Assembly: GCA_963935595.1 (NCBI GenBank)
Contig: OZ012550.1
Coordinates: 12,957,001 to 13,021,000 of the forward strand
DNA length: 64,000 nucleotides
Direction: 5' to 3'
From: Schoenobius gigantellus
Lineage: Eukaryota; Arthropoda; Insecta; Lepidoptera; Crambidae
A program made the translations under genes and the position numbers. The notes under the pieces were generated by a model. That model had not been told where the DNA came from. It worked only from the letters and a program-made list of their open reading frames with translations, and made no database searches. Numbering within the stretch: the first letter of the stretch is position 1; the number at the start of each line of letters is the position of its first letter. Below, one piece after another: positions 1 through 10,400 of this stretch.

Positions 1-2540
1 TTACTGAGTACCTAATTAAAATTTGTTGCTTTCAGAGGTTACTTAATGAGAACTATTGTGTAGGTACTACCCTGTTCTCCTCTTGACAACAAGATTGATA
101 AGGCAGTAAAAATTGTGCAACATAATACAAAGCAGTGCATGCTCAGCCACATCAAAATGTGACCTGTCAACTAGAACAACATTATGTCAACAAAATAACA
201 CAAGTATTCATATACCAAAGCACCATAGAAGTAAATAGGTCCAGTTTGGTAAAACTGAAAGATGTTAAGTATATCTTCACTATCTGGCCAGACATTATTA
301 AAAATTATTATTTCCAAGTGAGGAAAATTATGATAATGACATTTATTCATTAAACCTTTTAACCAAAAGCACAATAAAACTTCTAGTGTTTCACCATAAG
401 TATAAAAGGGTAATCATAGATTGCTAAGAAATGAAATTCAAAAACCCCAATGAAGTCATTTAACGAGCACTAACTTGGCCCGAGTATAAAAAAGCAAATA
501 CTATTGAATATTTATTAGAGTGACTACCTGATGGTTTAGTCAGCTTAATATATACTTACAGGATATGAAAGCAGTATTAGTGATATTAACTTACTAGAAA
601 AAAGTAAATTTCAGAACAGCTTACGAAGAATATGCAAGTTATCCATTTTAAAGCCGTATACAAATATATTAAATGTGATTGCTGTGTTGTCAGCCTTTGC
701 TCTTCCTAATTTACAAGACCCTTCTTATTAAATAAATAATATAAAGAATTTTTTTTACGTACTTTATACATAACATCTAAAGATGACATGACAAATTTTT
801 GTACTACATTAGACATTATGTTCTTCACTAAAAAAAATGTTGCATGTTTATTTGACAATAATGACTTGTAAAGGTTTAAGTTGAATCAAAATTTTTTAAT
901 TTGAAATACTCGTACATGTGTTTTATTTTTCCCTTACACCTTAAAAGATAATTTTTTATAGGTTTGTTGTTACTCAAATATATATGTTCCAAAAGTACAA
1001 ATAGGTTTGAATAGAGTTAAATTAAATTTATTAATTTGTCATATATTGCCTTAGGGTCGCAGGTAATAAAAGTCCAAATAATAGTAGTGATTTATTATGA
1101 AGTAATACTTTCATATACTATTAGGAAAAATGTAGTATAGTTTCCAAAATGGCACTATTTGATAAATAAGTACCTATTATAGCTAATATTGTCACCTTTT
1201 GAGTGTTCTCAAAATTACTTAATACACAAAAGTATATAAGTTTCGCTTTAGCACAAAACATCTGCATCTATACTTGAGTTAAGCATACTGTTCACAGTTT
1301 TCTGTCTTTGATAATTAGCATTTTCTTCAGTAAAAGAGCATGACAATTTTGTATTAATCTAATTTTATGGATACCGTTTGTTGAACTGACTATTACAGGG
1401 TATTAATCAGGAATGAGGTCACATTTTGCAAATTTCAACCCAAATCTTCATCTTTCAACTTTTATCCACATTTCATTATACTCGTAGGTGTCTGCAAGAT
1501 TTCCCACCAAAAATCTTCCCAACAAAAGAACCATCATGTGTTATGCACTGGCTGACTTTATAGCACATGGAAGCTGTTATTGTTTATAATGAAGCTCGAA
1601 CTAAAGAGCACTTCTGTATTGATGATTCGTGGTTTAGTTTTCTATGCACTTTATTCTTTCTTCATTGAAGAGGTCTTTTATTTTTTAAGAAATATGTCAC
1701 AATCTGTGTCTGTCAATGTATATATATTTTTCCTCCCAGTAATTTTCTTCATGCTTGACAAATGAACAACTGCCAATCTTTCTCTTTTTATGTTCATTTA
1801 CAAATTCTTGCAGTACTACACTGGTATTTGACACATGATCCTGATGTTTCTTTTGAACATTTCTCATGAAGTAAATATTTTTAGTGTTTATTTCACTTTT
1901 GAGAGATAGGATTTTATCCAATAGCATTCAACTGCTGTACAAAATAGCTCCTCACTGTGATGGTGCAACCACACCAAAAATGCATGTTTGCAACTCTCTT
2001 CTGCCGCTTGACAATCTTGACAAGTACACTTGTAACCTGTTCTTCATTATAACAGTATTGAAATTGTACTTATATTGTTATGAGCGATACACAGAGAATC
2101 TCTTGACCATCAATCTGTCGATTTTCGGAAGATTTGTACTATCTGCTCTCTCAAATCCAACATCAATGGTTGATTTTGCTATTATTGCAAATAATTAACG
2201 ATATTTACACATATAATAACGGAGATTTGGACGATTTTTTGCCAGTTTTAGGAAAGAATAGAGCAAATCGACGAGTTGTTGAATCAAATTTGACATTTCT
2301 TTGTTTACTATATGAGTGACGTCACGGCCCTGACCACAGGATATCAAAGCGTTTACGGCGTGAGATAAAAAAAGATATTTCTAGCATTTTGAAATTAAAA
2401 TTTTACAGTAATCATTCATTGTTATTTAATAAAATCGGTATATTGTGGAACCTTATGCCAAATACTGTTAGAAATAAACAATATTTTAATAAATTTTGAT
2501 ATGAGTCAACTACCCTATTCATACAGCAGTAAAACTTCCT
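1..2540. other. AT-rich stretch, no gene recognised
   Basis: I see only short open frames without family motifs or paired splice sites. The region is AT-rich with no strong repeat structure. A consensus CRE octamer (TGACGTCA) sits at 2317-2324 just before the decayed LINE begins; by itself it has no demonstrated role. Confidence 0.5.
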
Positions 2541-2551
2541 TCAATTAAAAT

Positions 2552-2980
2552 GATGGGGTCGTAGTTTTCACAAAGGAAAGTCTTGAGGTATCTTACTCAG
2601 AAATAAACATATCTGAAGGAAATTGCATATTAATTGATATCTCCAACGAAACGAAATATCGATAATTTGTACTTATAGACCACCCTCGTTTAACAACCCC
2701 ACAAATTATGTTAACTCCCTGAATGATCTTTTGGAAACCATTTCGACCAGGGATGTAATCCTAACGGGTGATGTAAATATTAATATTCTACCAGGTAACA
2801 TAAATAGCACTGCAAATGATTATCTAAATGTCATGGACTTAAGCAAGGTGTTGATAAACCGACCAGATTAAGCACTTGTCTAGACCATTTCATGGTGAAA
2901 ACTATATCGCATTGTCAGACAGTAGTCTTCGGGGAATTTACCGATCATTCGCCAATTTTACTTAAGATGGATAAATCTAT
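2552..2980 (+). pseudogene. LINE APE-type endonuclease remnant
   Basis: Translation in shifting frames gives a stretch beginning GVVVF, then YRPPS, then GDVNIN, then CLDHF and TDHSPI. These match the central and C-terminal motifs of APE-like endonucleases of non-LTR retrotransposons. A one-base loss near 2660 and later frame changes disrupt it. The N-terminal part of the domain is missing, consistent with 5' truncation. Confidence 0.75.
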
Positions 2981-3212
2981 AACCAAAAAAATATGATTCC
3001 CCGAACCAGAAATACGATTGACTACGAAGCAGTTACAAAGAATATCCTAGAACTAGATTGGGACTATTATTATAAGATAACGGATGTAAATATAGCTGCA
3101 GAATTTCTTACCAGGAATATTAAAAATATATTACACAAAAACACAACTGTAACACAGTTATCCAGTAAAAACGTACCACTTAACGCCGTGGATAACTGCG
3201 GGACTTGTTAAA

Positions 3213-5908
3213 TCAATCCGAAAAAGAGACAAACTACTCAAAAAATGTAGAAAGTCGCCGAATGATTTAAATCTAGAAATTGCATATAAAGACTACAGGA
3301 ATGTATGAAACAGAATATTTAAAATACGCTAAAAGCAACTACTATAAAAATAAATCGGTTGGCAACAATAAAGAGACCTGGAAAATCATCAAAGATCTAT
3401 GCAACATGACCAAAACAAATGAATCCAACTCTAAATTACTCTGTTTAAATGATACTCCTGAATCGTCATTAGACCAAATTAACAAATATTTTACTCGTGT
3501 GGGCAGTGATCTCGCAAACGTCACTTTAACTAAACTGGGGCTTACGGAAAACGAATTATTAACTAAAATCAAAAATATGAATTCATCACCGTTGTCTATG
3601 TCATTTTATCCCACAGATCCGTTTGAAGTTAACAGTATCATTAACAAGCTAGATTCTAACAGCGCATGTGGAGGAGATAAAATAACTATTCGCTTTTTGA
3701 AAATGTTTAAACAATTGCTAACAACACCCATTGTGTTCATTTGCAACCTCAGCTTTGCAACCGGAGTATTTCCATCCTTGTTTAAAACTGCTGTAGTATG
3801 CCCGATATATAAAACAGGGGATCGAATGAATCCTTCAAATTATAGACCTATATCACTTTTGCCAGTTATGTCAAAAATTTTACAAAATCTCGTTAACAGT
3901 AGACTTACCAGCTATTTAAACAAAGCAAAAGCAATATCTGATAATCAATATGGGTTTAGAGCTGGCAGATCGACGAAGGATGCCATACTAAAGCTGACAT
4001 CCTTGATAACTGAGTACCTAGACAAGGGCGAGAGGTGTGTCGGAGTATTTTTGGATCTCCAGAAAGCCTTCGACACTGTCTCTATTCCTATATTGCTTGC
4101 GCGCCTTGAATACTCGGGAGTAAGGGGAATAGTACATTCGTGGTTTGCTGATTATCTCAAAGGTCGAAGTCAAACTGTGAGAGTGAACAATCACTATAGC
4201 AAAAGTGCTGAGTGCAAATATAGTATCCCTCAGGGCAGTGCCCTTGGTCCAACATTATTCCTGCTCTATATTAATAGTCTGTGTAAACTGAAAGTTCCTG
4301 GCGCTGAAACAATTGTTTGCTGATGACACAGTGGCTATTTTTCATGCCAAGACATGGGATCAAGCTATAAAAAACAATGAACTGGGCCATGTCACGTCAC
4401 ATCATGGTTAGAGGATAATCTTCTCTCCATTAATGCGCAAAAAACCAAATTTATGTGCTTCAGCAAAACTAAATCTACTAGTGCAGAGCCGAGTTTGAAG
4501 CTTATTATGCATACTTACCCATGTAATAGAAACATGCAGCCTAACTGTGACTGTCCATCACTCTCACGCGTTTCATCTATTAAATATCTAGGTGTGACCA
4601 TGGACGAAAACCTTAAGTGGGAGCAACACTTAAGTATATTATCAGTTAAAGCTAGCAAATTAATTTTTGCATTTAAACAACTGCGCCTTGCTGCAAATTA
4701 TAGTCTCCTAATATCAACATACAAAGCACTCTGTCAATTCATTCTCACTTATTGCATATGCGTCTGGGGAAATTCTGCGAAGACACACATGATACAACTC
4801 GAAAGAGCACAAAGAGCCGTTTTGAAAGTAGCGCTAGGCCTACCCATGAAGCAAAAACAAAGAGGAGATGTTATAAGCAACTAGGTCCAGCTCCTATCAA
4901 CAGAGTCCTGACGTCACGCATTTTTAGTTTAAGCTCCTTTACGCCAGAGGCGCTGACATCAGTCGATCTTTTTGTCTGTCGGATTAGTACGTCGCACGCT
5001 CTTCCTTTATTTTAGTTTTAAATTACCTAAATAAAAAATGAAATGTTGTATTCTATCGTGCAAAAGTTACACAGACGACAGAAACAAAGTGAACGAAAAA
5101 AAAATCTTTTTCCATTTGTAAGTACATTAAACAAGCATTATTAATTTATTACTTGACGTATTGCTTCTAGAATGTTCGACGCCACATGGACGCTGCTGTC
5201 AATGTGTCGATAAAGCACAAAAGGCCCTTTAGTGGCCAGTAAAAATACTAACGAAAACATAGGATGTATTAAGAGCGAAAACAAAACACGTGAATTAATA
5301 TAAGCAGTTTTAACGATTTTTATTTTTAGATTATATTGACACAGCACCTAATAAAATTATCTTTCTCCTACGAATGTATCTTTTAACATAGATTTATTGT
5401 TTATAGCGGCATTTTAGTCTGTACTAGCACTGTTGCCACCTAGTAATGTATAGCGGAACTTTTATGTTAACGTCAATAATGCTGGCATTTTAGTAATTCT
5501 ACTCGCTACAAGGTGACAGTGGCGTCGCGTACCCTCCCCCCGCACCCCGATTTCCGGCTTCACTTGATTTCATAAGGAAAACGCGATAGGGCACCTTCTC
5601 TTTGTTTTTGCTTCATGGGTCTACCCTACCGCTTCCCAACAAAAGAATTGTATCAACGTGCCAAGGTTTTCCCAGTCCGTAAACTTTATATTATGCAGAT
5701 ATTATGTCGATTTCACTGTAAAATAGCTCCCCACGCAGCATTTATGAAAAAAAGAATTCTTAAATATAAAACACCGATAGCTCGCTCAACATTTGCTAAA
5801 CATCACCTTAATTACTTTGCATCGACTCTGTATAACAAAATTTTATTAAAAAATAAAAACCTTACCCAATACAACTCCAATAAATTTAAAAATTTGGTAT
5901 CAAAATGA
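3213..5908 (+). pseudogene. LINE reverse transcriptase remnant
   Basis: The longest open part (3280-4323) carries classical non-LTR RT motifs in order: YRPISLLPV, QYGFRAGRST, DLQKAFDTV and the IPQGSALGP block. The catalytic LFADDT box follows in the next frame at about 4314-4331, so a frameshift lies just before it. Motifs resume at 4453-4843 (KYLGVTMDENLKWEQH), are cut by the inverted-repeat element at 4845-5617, and continue at 5626-5908 (YRFPTKELYQ). Joining across the insertion restores ALGLPYRFPTKE in frame. Confidence 0.85.
4845..5617. mobile_element. Non-autonomous P-element-like DNA transposon nested in the LINE
   Basis: The ends are a perfect 20-bp inverted repeat (4845-4864 and 5598-5617) beginning CATGAAG. 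Flanking 8-bp direct repeats are GGCCTACC (4837-4844) and GGTCTACC (5618-5625), one mismatch. Drosophila P elements are known to have TIRs beginning CATGATG and to make GC-rich 8-bp duplications, so the end structure fits that superfamily. No transposase frame is visible in the 773 bp. Superfamily assignment is inference; the insertion boundaries are directly visible. Confidence 0.7.
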
Positions 5909-6000
5909 TTGGATCAGTTTGAGTATGACAGTTTGGAAGACCTTATTCATAGTACAATTAGATCATCATAGTCCGTAGTAGTATACGTACACACAACCAT

Positions 6001-6110
6001 ACATGCACATGCACATACATAACCTCATATTACCTACTGATTTACGAGTGCTCATAGACATACACAATTACACACACACACACACCGATAGACTAACACA
6101 CAAAAAACAA
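6001..6110. repeat. CA-rich microsatellite-like tract
   Basis: Irregular ACAT/ACAC repeats end in an uninterrupted (AC)n run at about 6064-6084. They lie in the 3' UTR of the LINE. Confidence 0.7.
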
Positions 6111-6189
6111 TAACACTATTCACTTTCTAACTAGGTAGAGAAAAAATGTTTTCTATTGATAAAACATTTGTTATAAGAGGAGCCTGACT

Positions 6190-6929
6190 TTTTTTTTTTT
6201 GGGAGGGGGGAAAATGCATTGAGGCATTCCTCGTGGTCGAGCCAAACCACGAGGATATGTGGGACTCCCCAGACCGTACACGGCCCGGGCCTACCCACTA
6301 AAAACCCCCCCAGCAGCTCTCCGTCCGTCACAAGACAGGGGGAAGGGGACAACAGCCAGGCCTTATTACCGCTGACCCCCTGCCTGTGACACGTCCGTTG
6401 CCGGACTCCCCATCTGGCTCTGCTACTTTGTGGAGCGGCACAGAATTGCGCCGCTCTACACCCCGAAATTGGTTTTTTATTGTGGTTGTCTTCCACGCGG
6501 TCCGACGCTCAGTGCGCCGGGCCCCCGGCCCGCTCAGTGCGGGTAACGGGTTGCCCGACGGCAGATCCCACTGGATCCACCGCCGCGCGGGTGAGCCGAA
6601 ACTCGGGGAAATCCCCAACGGGCGCGAAGCGCCACGGCGAGATGCTCGCCCTCATCCTCCCTACCACCGGAGGTAGCCGCCGGAATCGGCTTCCAGCGAG
6701 AGCCACACCTCTTCTTAACATAAGAAGAGGGGACTTCGCCCTTCTCCGCATGAAGCAGGTAGCCACACGAAGTGGCCCGCCGGGCTAAGCCCGGCCATCC
6801 CACGAACCCCCCCCCCCAGCCCCCCCCCTTCCCTCCATGGGGGTCCTCTCGTCAGACTATTAGCCCGCGGCAGAGAATCTGCCGGGTTGCCCAGAGTGCA
6901 CCACGTGGAGGTGTCTGACATCGCACCCC
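6190..6929 (-). mobile_element. GC-rich retroposon, minus orientation, 15-bp target duplication
   Basis: A 15-bp direct repeat (AAGAGGAGCCTGACT) at 6175-6189 and 6930-6944 brackets a markedly GC-rich 740-bp segment. The segment starts with a T-run at 6190, i.e. a poly(A) tail on the minus strand. This is the signature of target-primed retrotransposition. I recognise no reverse transcriptase. Overlapping open frames on both strands reflect base composition. It may be a 5'-truncated LINE or a large SINE-like element; the family is not identified. Confidence 0.75.
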
Positions 6930-7042
6930 AAGAGGAGCCTGACTCTCATAACACAGGGTGACCTTATATGAGAGCAGTGCATAAAGTGTATTGGTTTAAA
7001 AGTTTCTCAGAAATAAATAATATTTTATTTTATTTTTTTTAA

Positions 7043-7427
7043 TCTAGCGAGAGAGAAAAGTCATAGAAAGCCGCTAGATACGAGCTGTGCAGGGCCGATC
7101 GGTTTAGAGATCCTTGAAGAAGGACTATGTACCGTGTCTCAGCTGATGTGAATTAACAAATTCTTACCCAACCCAAAAAGGATGCGCGATTCGTTAAGCT
7201 ATAAGTTCCCTAAAATATAAAATAATACTTATTCGATAATTGTTATTTATTTTATATTTTCACCAAAACAAGATCACAGTTAACTTTAAAGTCAATTTAA
7301 AACATTCATAATCTTATATTATTTTTAATAAATATGCTTAATTTAGAATAAAAATAATATTACAATTCAGTCTTATTAAATTATAAAAAATATGTACAAT
7401 CACTAAAATTGTCAAAATTATTTTTGT
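7043..7427. other. Spacer and probable 3' UTR of Atf-2
   Basis: AT-rich sequence between the LINE tail and the Atf-2 stop codon. The part next to 7427 is the likely minus-strand 3' UTR. No repeat family recognised. Confidence 0.5.
7246..7251 (-). promoter_or_regulatory. Candidate polyadenylation signal of Atf-2
   Basis: AATAAA on the minus strand, about 180 nt downstream of the Atf-2 stop. Another AATAAA overlaps the last codons at 7435-7440. Which is used cannot be told from sequence. Confidence 0.35.
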
Positions 7428-10400
7428 TCATATGTTTATTGCAGCCCCTGATAGTCTCTCCTTGTTTGCTCCTGAAAAAAAATTTTCGTTTTTAGTCTAT
7501 GTAAAGAGAGAACATTACGGCTTTGACGTGAAAATCTTTTTGTCTATTCTATTTACTCTTGTATAGCACAAAAATAAATGAAAGGAAAATAAATATAAAT
7601 TCTAAGGGTCAAAATGGTACATGTTTAATGAACATTGTTCACTATGCTATACGAGTATATTGCAAGTTTAATGAAAGCTTACAAAAATTCAAGTGAAGTG
7701 AAAATAACTCACTCAAGTCGTCAGCGTTGGAGCACTTCTTCATATGTTCGGTAATCAGCAATTTGAGCACAGCCTTTTCAGCAACCAGTTTTTGATTTAA
7801 CTCTTTCAATTGCTTGATTTCATTCACCTGCTTCCTCATCGTTTCTCTTAACCGAACTCTGCAATCGTCAAAAAAATCATTTTTGAAAAATTCATTTCAA
7901 TATTTCATTTCTAGCATTTACAGCTTCAACTTACCTATATCTTCTGGAGGCTGCCACTCGGCTGTCCAAATTTCTTTCTTTTTTAGTATCTATTATTATA
8001 CAATCATCACCCTCTTTGTCCATTTGATTCAATTCTATGTTATCGTCAGTGGAGTTTAAACTATCTATATTAATATTTTTAGTAACTAGTTTTCTTTTAA
8101 CAGGTTTTTTGATTTCTTGCTTAGGCAGAGCACTAGGATTTAGGGGTGCTATGGGTATTTTAGGAACCAATCCCGGTGCAGGGTTAACAATTGTTATTGG
8201 TATAAAAGTACCTGAGGCTATTGGCAATATATTATGCACTGCAGTCGAAATAGTAGGATAGGTGCTTTGTAACACAGAATTCCTCTGTGACACTTTATTG
8301 TTGATGGCTAATTTCAGCTTATCTTTTGTGTTCTGTTCAATTCCAGTGTTCTCTGCAGCTATTTCTTCAACAGATTTCATTTTAACCTGCTTACCGTTCG
8401 GTAGTTTTATTATTACTTCGTAGCCATCGTCTTTTTTAACATTATTATTAATGTTGTAATTATCATTAATGTTGCATTTATCATTATAAACAGTTTTATT
8501 TGTTTCAGATTTAGGTGTAGCTTTAACTATTCTTCTGTTTCTTATTCTAGGTGTTGATTTTTTTGTTTCATCTCCACATATATCGGAGGTAAGGCTGTCT
8601 ACTACTAAATCTAAGGATTTTTGACTCATAATCGGCGGTAGCTTGTCTTCAGTATCAACTTTACCATCATTAGATAAGAGCACATCTTTATTAATAATAC
8701 TGCTGGTATCTTTAATTACAGAATCAGTGTACGACACAATTTGTATAGGCGGATTCTTTATAGTTTCAACATTTACTAAATTATCTTTTCTTATTTCTAT
8801 ATTGTTGTGAATTTTAATAACATTGTTAGTGTATGAAACTGATGTTTCGTTGTGGACATCTGTGGTTGTCATTTGCTCGTCATTTTTAGCTGCAGTATTA
8901 ACAGTGTGACCTTTATCTACATCATGTTTGTTGACTACTCTACTAATAGTTGTGATCTCATTCGTCAATTTTGAAATTGTAGTCCTCTCATATTCTTTTG
9001 TTGTCCCTAATTCATCACTTGAAGATCTAAAGCAAAGCAATGTTTACTGTTAGTTATAAAGTAGGTACCTAAATAGATGTTAGTTAAGTATAGATAAAAG
9101 GTTAGTATAAATTAAGTGCTTTCGTATCATATAAGGATAATTTCTGTTAAGAATAGGTATAAGCATGGAAATAAATATTTTTTTTATACATAGTTACATT
9201 AATTTGTTGATTACAATAGAGCAAAATTTTAGTCAGATTGGAATATACAAAGCTGGGTTTTGGTGACATTTGGTTTCTAATAATATTATGACATATTTAA
9301 ATTATATCTGATATCCCACCTGCTAATAGTGATGTTCTTATGGTTGTTACTACTGGAGTATAATGTTGCATCTGCACTATCTAAGGTTGGGAATACCATC
9401 TGTGGAGTGTGAAGTTCGTCTGTAGTGGCGATGCTGTTTTCCAGGGTGAGCAGTCCATGCCTGTAGCAAATGAAGTAATTAATGAACTTCAAATCAAACA
9501 TCATATGCAGGACAGTGAAAGTTCTATTACCCGTCAGCACTACAATCATCCCACACACCAGTGGTTGGCAGTACAATTTTTTTCAATACTTTTTTTACCA
9601 CTTTAATTTAAGACATGTAAGTTCTTGGCCTTACTCAGTAATAAGTAAGATAAGGTCGTAAATGGAATCAAAATCGCCATCAATTCATAAAATAGGTAGC
9701 AACTAGCTATATTCATCTAAAGCACAAAACACATAAACTATGGATGCTGGTTGGGCGCTGATCGCTTCGCTTTCCATGCGTGAAGTGCTCTTTTAATACA
9801 TTCATCAGCAGTCATGCATCAATGGAATGCAAAAAGACTCATGCTGACCAACACCCATCGACTATGTGTTTTAAGCTTAAACGGTCAGAACACAATGTTT
9901 AACTTTTCAACATTGGTTAATAACACTGTGTTCCAACCATTAGATGTAAGATAATATGAGGATATGAAAGATATTTAGGTTCAAAATCCCTACTACCATC
10001 CAAACCAAAAAAAAAACTAATAGACCACAGAAAGGGGTTGATAGCTAATGACAAAATTTATGATGAAGAGTAAAGGGGAAAGTATGTAAAGATGGTGCAA
10101 AATATGATGTGCATATACAGTGTGTCCCCGGATAAGGTGCACAAACAAAAATGGGTGAAACTAGACTACAATTTATCGATAAAAAAGAGAGAAAAAAATT
10201 ATTTAAATTAAATTGTATTTAATATTGATTTTTTATTTTTTTATTCTCTTTTTAAGACCTTTTGTGTTTGTGAAATTGTAACATTGTAACCACTGCGTGG
10301 ATTTTGTTCAAATAAAAACAATAATGATGCCAAAAGATTAACACTGTATGGTAAATAAAAAAAAGTACATAAAAGCAGACAATAGGGAGAAAATCATTTT

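Larger units (their letters stand above)
2552..7042 (+). mobile_element. Decayed non-LTR retrotransposon (LINE, Jockey/CR1-like), interrupted by two insertions
   Basis: A 5'-truncated LINE runs on the plus strand. It shows an APE-type endonuclease remnant, a reverse transcriptase, a C-terminal segment and a 3' UTR ending in an AT-rich tail near 7042. It is interrupted by a 773-bp inverted-repeat element (4845-5617) and a GC-rich retroposon (6190-6929). The coding frame is broken several times, for example in the endonuclease near 2660 and just before the FADD box near 4310, so the copy is dead. Clade assignment rests on remembered motifs only. Confidence 0.85.

Noticed and set aside
6328..6803. 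Several overlapping open frames on both strands
   Set aside because: GC-rich retroposon with few stop codons by composition; no motif in any frame.
9286..9319. Extension of the Atf-2 exon beyond 9320
   Set aside because: The open frame continues, but the GCAG|GTGGGA donor at 9320 joins in phase to the next exon with the conserved SSSDE start.
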